Positions 7,822 to 16,285 of a DNA stretch of 64,000 bases are shown here, in pieces. Origin of the DNA: Bdellovibrio sp047344985 (GTDB taxonomy: Bacteria > Bdellovibrionota > Bdellovibrionia > Bdellovibrionales > Bdellovibrionaceae); the NCBI RefSeq assembly GCF_047344985.1, contig NZ_CP178861.1, positions 2,728,001-2,792,000 on the forward strand, read 5' to 3'. The stretch's first letter is position 1; each line of letters begins with the position of its first letter. The translations under genes were made by a program, and so were the position numbers. The notes under the pieces were generated by a model. The model was given only the letters and a program-made list of their open reading frames with translations. It was not told the DNA's origin and made no database searches.

Positions 7822-8325
7822 ATGAAAACGATGATTTTGTTAGCTGCTTTATTTTCCATGGTTGGTTTTACTTCAGGCGCTTATGCGTGTAACGGGCCGA
7901 TTAAGTGTGCGATAAAAACTTACACCGGAAACTATGTCACCGCCGTGGGCGGCGGAGGACGTATTACTGATGTGATTCATACAGATGCCACAAGGCTTCG
8001 CAATTGGGAAAAATTTATTTTGGAAGATTCTTGCGAAGGCACACCGATCCACTATGGTATTAAAACTTACAACGGCCACTATCTCACAGCCGTCGGAGGT
8101 GGCGGGCGTATTACAGATGTCATTCACTCTGATGCCACTCAGCTACAAGCGTGGGAAAAATTTACTTTTATTCCTCTTGGCGGTGATGTCTATGCCATTC
8201 AAACGGCTACAGGAAATTATGTGACGGCCGTCGGTGGCGGTGGGCGCATTACTGATGTGATTCATACCGACGCTACTAAGATTGGAAATTGGGAAAAGTT
8301 CACTCTTGTCTGCGGTATCCGTTAA
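7822..8325 (+). CDS. Secreted three-repeat beta-trefoil (fascin-like) protein
   Basis: 167 residues. The ATG at 7822 has an AAGGAG site (7810-7815), and the longer upstream frame is non-coding. A signal peptide (residues 1-20, ending GAYA) precedes three repeats of about 45 residues, each with 'Y[V/L]TAVGGGGRITDVIH' followed by 'DAT' and 'WEKF'. Three tandem repeats of this size with 'TYxGxYvTA' are the pattern of a beta-trefoil of the fascin/ricin-B superfamily, usually binding sugars or proteins. Repeats differ in synonymous codons, so the identity is maintained at protein level. A secreted, three-site lectin-like binder is the best guess; the ligand is unknown. Confidence 0.85.
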   Translation: MKTMILLAALFSMVGFTSGAYACNGPIKCAIKTYTGNYVTAVGGGGRITDVIHTDATRLRNWEKFILEDSCEGTPIHYGIKTYNGHYLTAVGGGGRITDVIHSDATQLQAWEKFTFIPLGGDVYAIQTATGNYVTAVGGGGRITDVIHTDATKIGNWEKFTLVCGIR

Positions 8326-8331
8326 CAGAAG

Positions 8332-8364
8332 AGCGGCAAGACTCTATGAGATCTTGCCGCTTTT
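8332..8364 (+). terminator. Intrinsic terminator between the trefoil gene and a convergent small gene
   Basis: A 10-bp stem AGCGGCAAGA/TCTTGCCGCT (8332-8341 and 8352-8361) with a 10-base loop, followed by TTTAATTTTAAATTT. It directly follows the trefoil gene stop. Confidence 0.75.
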
Positions 8365-8374
8365 AATTTTAAAT

Positions 8375-8557
8375 TTAGATCGATCCAGGATTGCCAGGTT
8401 TGTCTTTTTTATCGCTCCAGTGTTCAATTTTGTCTCCGGCGTCGTGGATAACTCTTCCGGTCTTTGGAGCTTTATTGGAAACCTTGTCCCCGACTTTCTC
8501 GATTTTATCGCCCAATTTGCGCGACCAACTTTCTTTATCACCTTTTTGAGTAGCCAT
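8375..8557 (-). CDS. Small hydrophilic protein, unknown
   Basis: 60 residues, very hydrophilic, Lys/Asp/Gly-rich with repeated 'GDK' segments (GDKIEKVGDKVSNK, AGDKIEHWSDKK). No membrane segment, no cysteine. The ATG at 8557 has a perfect AAGGAGG site about 5 bases upstream, which supports strong translation. Composition resembles general-stress or desiccation-type disordered proteins; no family is recognised. An overlapping frame at 8344-8541 is a shadow. It is divergent from the copper-storage-like gene. Confidence 0.7.
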   Translation of the reverse strand: MATQKGDKESWSRKLGDKIEKVGDKVSNKAPKTGRVIHDAGDKIEHWSDKKDKPGNPGSI

Positions 8558-8632
8558 AAAATCCTCCTTACTGCTTCGATTTTAAGTCCGAAACCCTCAG
8601 GAACCCACTTCTTTTAAAAATTTTGTGCGTCT

Positions 8633-8658
8633 ACACCAGACCGTCGGCGGACTGGTGT
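8633..8658. promoter_or_regulatory. Inverted repeat in a divergent promoter region
   Basis: ACACCAG-A-CCG / CGG-A-CTGGTGT form two 10-of-11 base-paired arms around TCGG, 67 bases upstream of the copper-storage-like gene and 76 bases upstream of the divergent small gene. It has no T-run, so an operator is more likely than a terminator. Which regulator binds is unknown. Confidence 0.35.
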
Positions 8659-8724
8659 TAAAATAAAACTGTCCTCTTTCATATACTCGGCTCAGCATGA
8701 AAGAAGGAAAAACGGGAGGCTTCT

Positions 8725-9120
8725 ATGGAACGAACATCATCCTTTAGATCAGATAGCCAAACATCCGAATTCTTTAAAAGCCATGCAGGAATGGAAGAGT
8801 GTATTGCCAATTGTGCCGAATGTTTTCAGGTGTGCACTCGCTTGATTCCTCATTGCCTGCATCTGGGGGGTGAACATGCGGGGGCAGAACATATTAATCT
8901 TCTTTCTATCTGTGCCGCGATTTGCGAAACCTCAGTAAGATTTATGCTTGCAGAGTCGGAATTTCACGAAGACACCTGTGCAGTGTGTGCTAAAGTCTGT
9001 GACGCCTGCGCCGATGACTGCGAAAGAATTGATGGTGGCGATTATATGATGAAAGAGTGCATTGAAATCTGCCGTGAATGTGCGGAGAGCTGCAGAAAAA
9101 TGGCATCACATTCACATTAA
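8725..9120 (+). CDS. Four-helix-bundle Cys-rich copper-storage-like protein
   Basis: 131 residues with 16 cysteines, mostly in CxxxC/CxxC spacings along predicted helices (EECIANCAEC, ICAAIC, CAVCAKVCDAC, ECIEICRECAESC), and a His-rich tail. This is the signature of the Csp/DUF326 four-helix bundle, which stores many Cu(I) ions in its core. There is no signal peptide, so it should be cytosolic like Csp3 and not Tat-exported like Csp1. The GGGAGG ribosome site precedes the ATG. Only 13 bases separate it from the repair operon, but a functional link is doubtful. Confidence 0.9.
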   Translation: MERTSSFRSDSQTSEFFKSHAGMEECIANCAECFQVCTRLIPHCLHLGGEHAGAEHINLLSICAAICETSVRFMLAESEFHEDTCAVCAKVCDACADDCERIDGGDYMMKECIEICRECAESCRKMASHSH

Positions 9121-9133
9121 AGCGGGATAAAAA

Positions 9134-10126
9134 ATGGATCTTATTCGCGCCACCGAGGAAGGTCTTTATTGCGAACCTGGTGACTTTTTTATCGACCCTT
9201 GGCGCCCCGTGCGCCAAGCCGTGATCACACATGCTCATTCAGATCACGCTCATTGGGGATGTAAGGTCTATTATTCCACAGAAAAATGCGCCCCTCTTTT
9301 ACGCCTTCGTTTAGGAGACGCCTTACCGATCGTCGAAAAGAAATGGAATGAAAAATTTAAAATGGGAAACACATGGGTGAGCTTTCACCCGGCAGGACAT
9401 ATTCTCGGCTCAGCGCAGATTCGTATTGAGTATAAAAATAAAATCTGGGTGGCTTCCGGCGATTACAAAAGAACACCGGATCCCACCTGCGATGCTTTTG
9501 AAGTTGTTCCCTGCGACAGTTTTATTTCCGAAGCCACCTTTGCACTTCCAGTTTACAAGTGGGACGCCGGAGAAGTGACTGCACAGAAAATATTTGATTG
9601 GTGGCAAGAAGATCCAACTCGGCCTTCTCTTTTATTCTGTTACGCTCTTGGCAAAGCTCAACGTGTTTTAGCCGAGCTTAAAAATCTGACAGATCGGCCG
9701 ATTTATATTCACGGTGCCATGGAGGCAATTACGAAAGTCTATAAAGATGCCGGAGTGGTCATGGCCGAAACACGTTCTATTTTTGATCATGAAAAGAATT
9801 TTCCCTTCAAAGGAGAGTTGATCCTTGCGCCTCCTTCGGCCCACCGTTCTCCGTGGATGAAGCGGTTTAAGGAACCGCAAACGGCTTTTGCCTCTGGCTG
9901 GATGCAGGTTCGCGGAACTCGCCGCCGCAAAGGATATGAAAAAGGCTTCGCTTTGTCAGATCACGCGGATTGGAACGAACTCAATCAAACCATCCAAGCA
10001 ACAGGAGCCACAACGGTCTTTCTCACCCACGGAAGGACGGATGTCTTGCAACGATATTTAACGGACCAGGGAAAAACCGTTCGTCTTTTCACGACCGAAT
10101 ATGAAGCTCAAGAGGAAGCTTCGTGA
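9134..10126 (+). CDS. Ligase-associated MBL-fold DNA exonuclease
   Basis: 330 residues, the usual size for this family. The metallo-beta-lactamase motif HxHxDH is at 33-38 (THAHSDHAHWG), followed by 'HPAGHILGSAQI' and 'ASGDYKRTPDP', as in CPSF/Pso2-like nucleases. It is the first gene of the four-gene ligase-associated DNA repair set described in Pseudomonas putida and many other bacteria (exonuclease, ATP ligase, Lhr-type helicase, phosphoesterase). Its TGA overlaps the GTG start of the ligase (GTGA). It acts in the cytoplasm as a metal-dependent DNA nuclease. Confidence 0.92.
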   Translation: MDLIRATEEGLYCEPGDFFIDPWRPVRQAVITHAHSDHAHWGCKVYYSTEKCAPLLRLRLGDALPIVEKKWNEKFKMGNTWVSFHPAGHILGSAQIRIEYKNKIWVASGDYKRTPDPTCDAFEVVPCDSFISEATFALPVYKWDAGEVTAQKIFDWWQEDPTRPSLLFCYALGKAQRVLAELKNLTDRPIYIHGAMEAITKVYKDAGVVMAETRSIFDHEKNFPFKGELILAPPSAHRSPWMKRFKEPQTAFASGWMQVRGTRRRKGYEKGFALSDHADWNELNQTIQATGATTVFLTHGRTDVLQRYLTDQGKTVRLFTTEYEAQEEAS

Positions 10127-11748
10127 AAACGTTTGCAAAACTTTTTGATGAACTGGATTCAACCACCTCCACCAACGAAAAAGTGGACGCTCTCAAAAAG
10201 TATTTCGCAGTAACCGATCCGGAAGACTCCATGTGGACGATATTATTGTTAACGGGACGTTTGAGTAAACGTGTTCTGACTTCACGCACGTTAAGTCACT
10301 TGTTTTTGACTTCGACAAATTATCCTCCCTGGCTTTTTGCTGAGAGTTATGATCACGTTGGCGACACTGCTGAAACTTTAAGTCTGTTGGCACATTCGTT
10401 AAACTTATGCCGAGAAATCTCTGGGACTAAGGATAAAAGTTTGGCTTTGTGGATGGAGGAAGAAATTCCTGCGCTCGCACAAATAGAAAATGAAACCGAA
10501 CAAGCTGAGCGCCTTTTAGAATGGTGGCGAGATCTCACTTATCAGGAAGTTTTTATTCTCAATAAACTTATTACCGGAGCCTTTCGGGTTGGTGTCAGTG
10601 AAAAACTTGTGATTCGCGCCGTGGCGGAGATCTACGAACTTCCTACTGATCAGATCGCCCACCGCTTGACCGGAAACATTCGAACAGGCAAAGAAGCATT
10701 TCAAAATTTAGTTTCTAAGGAAGTCACCGAGATTGGTTTTAGTCAGCCCTATCCATTTTGTCTAGCCCATCCCTGGAATGAGCGCAGCGAACGAGATTTT
10801 ACCCCCGAAAGATGGTGCATCGAGTGGAAGTATGACGGCATTCGAGCGCAGGTTATCCGCCGCGAAAAACAACTTTGGATCTGGTCCCGTGGTGAGGAGC
10901 AAATCACAGAAAGTTTTCCTGATCTAGCGCCTGTATTCATGCGTCTGCCAGATGGAACGGTGGTTGACGGTGAAATCTTAGTTTATAAAGAAGGTTCCAT
11001 TTTACCTTTTCAGGAATTGCAAAAAAGATTGGGACGAAAGAAGGTCTCAGCGGCTGTTATGAGTGAACGCCCTGCAGGTTTTTTTGCTTATGATTGTTTG
11101 GAATATCGAGGCCAAGATATTCGTCAAAAACCTCTGCGTGAGCGCAAAGAAATTTTAAAGTCTTTAATAGAAAAATTGGAGCATCCTCAAGTGCGTTTTT
11201 CTTCTCTTCTCTCCGTTGAGTCTTTGCAGGACCTTGAAGAACTCCGTCATACGGCTCGTGAAAATGAGGCTGAAGGTTTGATGTTAAAACTTTGGGAGGG
11301 TGTTTATTCAGTAGGTCGCAAGACCGGAAATTGGTGGAAACATAAAGTAGATCCACTGACACTGGATGCTGTTTTATTGTATGCCCAATCCGGTACGGGC
11401 AGACGATCGAATCTTTATACCGATTACACTTTTGCTCTGTGGAATGAAAATAGAGAGCTGATTCCTTTTGCCAAAGCGTATTCTGGTTTAAACCAAACCG
11501 AAATTGACGAGCTGGATGCGTGGATTCGCCGTCACACGAAAGAAAAATTTGGTCCGGTGCGAGCCGTAGAACCTTTGCACGTTTTTGAAATTGGTTTTGA
11601 AGGAATCAGTCCCTCAACACGTCATAAATCGGGAATTGCCGTTCGCTTTCCGCGAATTTTACGCTGGCGTAAAGACAAAAAGCCTGAAGATGCCGATACT
11701 CTTGAAACCGCAAGTGAACTTTTAAACGGAGTCAGAAAAGATGAATGA
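10123..11748 (+). CDS. ATP-dependent DNA ligase of the ligase-associated repair set
   Basis: 541 residues. Adenylation motif I 'EWKYDGIRAQ' has the catalytic lysine at 236; downstream 'VDGEILVY', 'FFAYDCLEY', 'EGLMLKLWEG' and 'WWKHKVDP' correspond to motifs III, IIIa, IV and V. An N-terminal DNA-binding domain (1-200) and C-terminal OB domain complete the enzyme. It seals nicks by ligase-AMP and DNA-adenylate intermediates. The start is GTG, overlapping the exonuclease stop by 4 bases; its own TGA overlaps the helicase start by 8. This is a second-type ligase, distinct from the essential NAD-dependent LigA, which is not in this window. Confidence 0.95.
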   Translation: MKTFAKLFDELDSTTSTNEKVDALKKYFAVTDPEDSMWTILLLTGRLSKRVLTSRTLSHLFLTSTNYPPWLFAESYDHVGDTAETLSLLAHSLNLCREISGTKDKSLALWMEEEIPALAQIENETEQAERLLEWWRDLTYQEVFILNKLITGAFRVGVSEKLVIRAVAEIYELPTDQIAHRLTGNIRTGKEAFQNLVSKEVTEIGFSQPYPFCLAHPWNERSERDFTPERWCIEWKYDGIRAQVIRREKQLWIWSRGEEQITESFPDLAPVFMRLPDGTVVDGEILVYKEGSILPFQELQKRLGRKKVSAAVMSERPAGFFAYDCLEYRGQDIRQKPLRERKEILKSLIEKLEHPQVRFSSLLSVESLQDLEELRHTARENEAEGLMLKLWEGVYSVGRKTGNWWKHKVDPLTLDAVLLYAQSGTGRRSNLYTDYTFALWNENRELIPFAKAYSGLNQTEIDELDAWIRRHTKEKFGPVRAVEPLHVFEIGFEGISPSTRHKSGIAVRFPRILRWRKDKKPEDADTLETASELLNGVRKDE

Positions 11749-14182
11749 ACTTAAACCCATTCATGCTTTTTTTCATCGTCGCGGCTGGAAGGCTTTTCCC
11801 TTCCAAGAAGAGTCTTGGAAAGCCTATCTCGAGGGTGAATCAGGACTCTTACGCATCCCTACAGGAGCGGGAAAAACGTATGCGGCTGTGATGGGTCCAT
11901 TTGCAAAGCTTTTAGCCCGCCCCTCAAAAGGTTTAAAGATATTATACCTGACTCCCTTAAGAGCGTTAACCCGTGACTTAGCCACTGCCATTTACGAACC
12001 TATTTTACAAGAGAAATGGCCTCTTAAAATTGATACTCGAACCGGGGACACTTCTTTCTCGCAAAAAAAACGCCAGCTGTTTTCACCGGCGGATCTTTTA
12101 CTCACGACACCCGAATCTCTCGCCGTTTTAATTTCTCAACATGAAGCCGATGAGATTTTTAAAAATCTTCAAGTCGTCATCTTAGATGAGTGGCATGAGT
12201 TGATGGCCAGCAAAAGAGGAAGTCTTTGTGAACTTTCACTTTCCTATTTACGTTCTTTAAATCCGGATTTACAGACGTGGGCGTTATCGGCCTCCGTTGG
12301 AAATATTGAAGAAGCAGCGAAGGTCGCCGTCGGCCGCTCGCAAGAACCGCGAATAATATCAGGAAGCTCTGATCGAAATTTGGTACTAGATTGTCTTTTA
12401 CCTCAAAAAATTGATCGTTTTCCCTGGGCAGGACATCTTGGATTCGCCTTAAAAGAAAAACTCATTGAAGAACTTGATCCGGAAATCTCTACCCTTATTT
12501 TTACAAACACACGCTCCCAAGCGGAAAGATGGTTTGAAGTGATGTTAGAAATGGCGCCACATATGGCTCCGGTCATGGCACTTCATCACAGCTCATTAGA
12601 CCGCGAAGAACGCGAGGCCGTTGAAGAAGGTGTAAAAAATGGATCTTTAAAATGGGTCGTCGCTACTTCTTCCTTGGATCTAGGAGTTGATTTTCAGCCC
12701 GTTGAGCGCGTCGTTCAAATCGGCAGTCCTAAAATGGTGGCGCGAATGATTCAAAGAGCCGGGCGCTCAGCACATCGTCCTGGAGGAAAAAGCAGGCTCT
12801 TGTTTGTTCCGACAAACTCCTGGGAAATCTTGGAACTTGAAGCCGTCAAAAAAGCTCTCAAAGAAAAACATATTGAGCCTCGCCGACCGTTAAAAAAACC
12901 AATGGATGTGCTGTTACAGCATATGATGACACTGGCCTGTGGGCCCGGGCTGCGTCTGGATGAGCTCTGGCTTTCTTTAAAGGAAACATATTCTTTTTCT
13001 GATATTAGCCAAGAAGAATTGAACTGGTGTCGTCAATTTCTCACTCGTGGCGGCGAAACTCTGCAGGCCTATCCTCAGTTTCACAAACTTATTTACGATG
13101 AAGAAGAAGGAAAATATCGACCGGCCTCACCTAAGATCGCGCATATGCATCGCATGAGTATTGGAACGATTGTGTCACGGGAATCCGTGCAGGTTTCTTA
13201 TACCAATCGAAATCGTATCGGCTCTGTGGAAGAGAGTTTCATTTCCAAACTTAAAAAAGGCGATGTGTTTCAATTTGCGGGAAAAAAATTGGAGTTTGTT
13301 CTTTTAAAAGACATGACTGCCTATGTGCGTTCCAGCAAGGCCGTCACAAACGTAGTTCCCTCTTGGGACGGCGGACGGTTTCCGATTTCTGAAACGTTGG
13401 GGCAAGCGTTTCGTGAAGTTTTAACCGAAAAACACCCTGGCTTGGACCGGCTTCTGTCTCCCCTTTTAGAGACGCAAAAAGAAGTTTCGGTTTTACCTGG
13501 AGCGGACATTCTTCTTATTGAAAAATGGAATTCCAAAGAAGGAGATCATATTTTTGTGTATCCATTTGAGGGACGCTCGGTGCATGAAGGACTTGCCCAG
13601 CTCTGGGGTTATCGATTTGCGCGAAGAGCACCGACAACGTTTTCCTTTGCTGTTAACGACTATGGTTTTGAAATCACCGGACCTGTGGATTATGACTTTG
13701 AAAAACTTTTTGATGACGACTTTTTTTCAGATGACAATTTGGTTGAAGAGATTGGTCAGTCCTTACAGATCGGTCAGCTAAGCCAGCGTCAGTTTCGCGA
13801 GATTGCAAAAATCGCAGGTCTTGTTTTTACGGGATATCCGGGGTCTCCGAAAACAGGCCGCCAGATGCAGATCAGTTCCTCGCTTCTTTATGAAGTTTTT
13901 AAGAAACACGAGCCGAATAATTTATTGATTCGCCAAAGTTTTGACGAAGTCCTTGCCAATTCTTTGGAAAGCGGACGTATGCGCAAGACTTTACAACGTC
14001 TGCGTAAAATGAAAGTGCGCTGGGTGGAATTGGAAACGCCCTCACCGCTTTCATTTCCTTTAGTGGTGGAAAATATCGCTGTGGGAAATCTTTCCAACGA
14101 GAGTTTGGAAGCTAAAATCGCCAGACTTAAGAAAACTTGGGAAAAGAAAAATGAAGATCACGGTCGCGAACGAAGACATTGA
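11741..14182 (+). CDS. Ligase-associated DEXH helicase (Lhr-core type)
   Basis: 813 residues. Superfamily 2 motifs are present: Walker A PTGAGKT (GKT at 44-46), 'TPLRALTRDL', 'TTPESLAVL', DEWH as the DExH box, 'ALSASVGN', 'FTNTRSQAE' and 'QRAGRSAHRPGG' (motif VI). The C-terminal half holds the Lhr winged-helix and beta-barrel region. In P. putida the equivalent Lhr-core enzyme is a 3'-to-5' ATP-dependent translocase/helicase. It overlaps the ligase by 8 bases and the phosphoesterase by 32, so the four genes form one transcription and translation unit. Confidence 0.94.
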   Translation: MNELKPIHAFFHRRGWKAFPFQEESWKAYLEGESGLLRIPTGAGKTYAAVMGPFAKLLARPSKGLKILYLTPLRALTRDLATAIYEPILQEKWPLKIDTRTGDTSFSQKKRQLFSPADLLLTTPESLAVLISQHEADEIFKNLQVVILDEWHELMASKRGSLCELSLSYLRSLNPDLQTWALSASVGNIEEAAKVAVGRSQEPRIISGSSDRNLVLDCLLPQKIDRFPWAGHLGFALKEKLIEELDPEISTLIFTNTRSQAERWFEVMLEMAPHMAPVMALHHSSLDREEREAVEEGVKNGSLKWVVATSSLDLGVDFQPVERVVQIGSPKMVARMIQRAGRSAHRPGGKSRLLFVPTNSWEILELEAVKKALKEKHIEPRRPLKKPMDVLLQHMMTLACGPGLRLDELWLSLKETYSFSDISQEELNWCRQFLTRGGETLQAYPQFHKLIYDEEEGKYRPASPKIAHMHRMSIGTIVSRESVQVSYTNRNRIGSVEESFISKLKKGDVFQFAGKKLEFVLLKDMTAYVRSSKAVTNVVPSWDGGRFPISETLGQAFREVLTEKHPGLDRLLSPLLETQKEVSVLPGADILLIEKWNSKEGDHIFVYPFEGRSVHEGLAQLWGYRFARRAPTTFSFAVNDYGFEITGPVDYDFEKLFDDDFFSDDNLVEEIGQSLQIGQLSQRQFREIAKIAGLVFTGYPGSPKTGRQMQISSSLLYEVFKKHEPNNLLIRQSFDEVLANSLESGRMRKTLQRLRKMKVRWVELETPSPLSFPLVVENIAVGNLSNESLEAKIARLKKTWEKKNEDHGRERRH

Positions 14183-14798
14183 ACTTTTGCCTGAAAAAGC
14201 CTTTTTTTGGCAGGCAGAACATCTTTTAGGAATTTCCGACGTGCATTTAGGAAAGGCCGAAAGCTATCAAGCCGCCGGAGTTCCCCTTCCTTCAGGAAAT
14301 CACCGTGTGGATTTAGAACGCATCAGTTATTTGATACAGAAATATCACATCGAAAAAGTCGTCGTTCTTGGAGATTGGATCCACAACAAATTCAGTCTTA
14401 GCGAAGTCGTTGTCCGGGATTTTCGCGAGTTTTTCGCTGTCCACGAGCACGTGCACTGGACTCTGCTTTTGGGGAACCACGAATATGGAGCTCACGAAAT
14501 TTTAAAAGGCCTGCCCTTTCATTTGGTCGAAGAGGAAATTGAAATGGGACCGTTTCTAATGACTCATGGTCATAAGAATCCCCGCTCACATCTTTTTCAG
14601 ATTCAAGGGCACACACATCCCTTAGTCCTTCTTCACGAAGGTCCCCTGCGATTAAAATTGCCTTGCTTTGTTTTAGAGAGAAAGTGTCTGACCGTACCGG
14701 CCTTTGGTAGTCTGACAGGCGGTTACACCGTAAGACCCCGCGCCGGAAGTCGCATTTTTGCGGTGTCCGATTCTGAGGTCTTTGAGGTCCAAAAATAA
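14151..14798 (+). CDS. pdeM: Ligase-associated metallophosphoesterase/DNA endonuclease
   Basis: 215 residues with all calcineurin-type phosphoesterase motifs: D30-x-H32 (SDVHLGK), 'VVLGDWIHNK', 'LLGNHEYG', 'MTHGHKNP' and 'GHTHPL'. This is the Mn-dependent DNA endonuclease/phosphoesterase of the ligase-associated set (PdeM/MPE). The start codon lies 32 bases inside the helicase gene, a long overlap that implies coupling. It is the last gene of the operon. Confidence 0.9.
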   Translation: MKITVANEDIELLPEKAFFWQAEHLLGISDVHLGKAESYQAAGVPLPSGNHRVDLERISYLIQKYHIEKVVVLGDWIHNKFSLSEVVVRDFREFFAVHEHVHWTLLLGNHEYGAHEILKGLPFHLVEEEIEMGPFLMTHGHKNPRSHLFQIQGHTHPLVLLHEGPLRLKLPCFVLERKCLTVPAFGSLTGGYTVRPRAGSRIFAVSDSEVFEVQK

Positions 14799-14885
14799 TC
14801 TTCAAATTACCAAGTCGTGTTGGAAAAACAGTTCCAATGCTTTTCCCGCGAAGTATTTCTTCCGAAAGGTTTCTTAGGGGGAAAT

Positions 14886-16016
14886 TTGAAACGGGTCATC
14901 GTGTTTTTAATGGCATTGTTTTGTATTTCTCATACACAGGCTCTAACCGCGACAGCTGCGGAACCTTTTACTCCTGATGAGGTCGTTCCCAAGGGATTGG
15001 AAGGAGTTCCTCAGAATATTTCGGCGGCTTTGAAAGGAATTTCTGGCTTGGTAGCCTCCGGGTCTTTGGCGATTCCTGAACTGTCGATCTTGGAAAGTGG
15101 CTTTCAAGAATATCAAGCCAGTCGAGAATCTTGCATTCAAGATCAAGTTCGAGCAGCTACGTTTTGCCGTGAAGAAACAAGTCCGGATCTACAGAAAACT
15201 TTGGCCGGCTTAAATATCATTCTTGCTGGTGTGAACAGTCTTGCGATCAATGATACTTGTAAAACATTTTCTAAAGCGATGAGCTTAGCGCAACTAGGGA
15301 TTACCGCTTACACAGGAGCTTGTGGGCTTTTGCGCAAGAAGTGCAATATGTCCTGTGCGGCAGCGGCAAATGGTCTTAAAAAAATTCTTAAAGGTCTAGT
15401 TTCCAACGGAGCGACCTGCACATCTCCCATTCCGGCAACGTGCCCTGCCGCTTACGCCTCATTAAACACCTATAAAAAACAAATCTATTCTCAAGTGAAA
15501 CTCGAAGCCAGCATGGCTGATAAAAGAACCATCCATTCCAAAGAAAAACTTTGTCAGCATACTTATGGGCTTTTGCTAGCGTCATCCGGAGTTGCCATTC
15601 TATCGCTCGCAAATTCGCTGAAGCAAGGACAACAATGTGACGAAGAATCTGACGCTAAAACTTCCGGTGGAAACTCTAATTCAACAGCTCCAATAGCTCC
15701 CACAACTCCAGCACCAACTACTGTCTCCTCTCCGCCTAAAGTTCCACTGCCGCCGCCATCGTCTCTGCCGCAGGATTCGCAACTTGAAGTCGCGCACGCA
15801 TCGACAAAACCGGAAGAAAGCATTGAACAACGCAAAGAGCTCATAGCCTCGCCTGCTGTTAATTCGGAACTACGAGATTATTTGCCAGGTGGGAAAAAGG
15901 CCGTGGTCTCTGGTCGTTCCGAAACGACTTACCCAGAAATCACCGGCCCCGGAGGAAAATCCAACTTTGAAAAAATGCGCATTCGCTTCAGAGAGCTGCG
16001 CTTAGATGCGGATTAA
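14886..16016 (+). CDS. Secreted Cys-rich protein with Pro-rich linker, unknown
   Basis: 376 residues from a TTG start at 14886, preceded by AGGGGG (14876-14881), giving a signal peptide MKRVIVFLMALFCISHTQA. A longer GTG-started frame from 14817 would hide this signal. The mature part has an alpha-helical region with ten or more cysteines, including a long apolar stretch 'SLAQLGITAYTGACGLL'. A Ser/Thr/Pro linker (about residues 255-300) follows, then a charged C-terminal segment. The pattern resembles secreted proteins common in Bdellovibrio but the family is not recognised. It may be surface or periplasmic. It is convergent with the next small gene, with 2 bases between stops. Confidence 0.75.
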   Translation: MKRVIVFLMALFCISHTQALTATAAEPFTPDEVVPKGLEGVPQNISAALKGISGLVASGSLAIPELSILESGFQEYQASRESCIQDQVRAATFCREETSPDLQKTLAGLNIILAGVNSLAINDTCKTFSKAMSLAQLGITAYTGACGLLRKKCNMSCAAAANGLKKILKGLVSNGATCTSPIPATCPAAYASLNTYKKQIYSQVKLEASMADKRTIHSKEKLCQHTYGLLLASSGVAILSLANSLKQGQQCDEESDAKTSGGNSNSTAPIAPTTPAPTTVSSPPKVPLPPPSSLPQDSQLEVAHASTKPEESIEQRKELIASPAVNSELRDYLPGGKKAVVSGRSETTYPEITGPGGKSNFEKMRIRFRELRLDAD

Positions 16017-16018
16017 CC

Positions 16019-16195
16019 TTATTTTTTGCCAGCCCCGCGGAATTTTTCAAGTTCAACAGCGCTGTCTGTTTCTTCTCTTTTTGGACTTGGATGATCCATT
16101 TGTTTGTTGCGACTTTGTTGGTGCTGAGCTTTGATTTCACCGTCATATTTTTTACTTGTCTGACTAAAACCTTTGTTCTTGTGATGACCGGACAT
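16019..16195 (-). CDS. Small disordered hydrophilic protein, unknown
   Basis: 58 residues from the ATG at 16195, which has an AGGAGG site 6 bases upstream; a longer frame from 16225 lacks one. His/Lys/Gln/Ser-rich (MSGHHKNKGFSQTSKKYD), no hydrophobic segment, no cysteine, probably unstructured. The strong ribosome site, similar to that of the small gene at 8375-8557, suggests an abundant protein. Function unknown. Confidence 0.6.
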   Translation of the reverse strand: MSGHHKNKGFSQTSKKYDGEIKAQHQQSRNKQMDHPSPKREETDSAVELEKFRGAGKK

Positions 16196-16285
16196 AATCG
16201 CCTCCTGTTTTTGGAAGCATATCAAGAATTCATTCAGGTTTGAAGATTGGCACAGACCGAAGACGCGGTCACTTTGCCAAGTTAC

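Noticed and set aside
7414..8325. A 303-residue version of the beta-trefoil protein
   Set aside because: It would start inside the opposite-strand secreted-protein gene and bury a clear signal peptide; the ATG at 7822 with AAGGAG is better.
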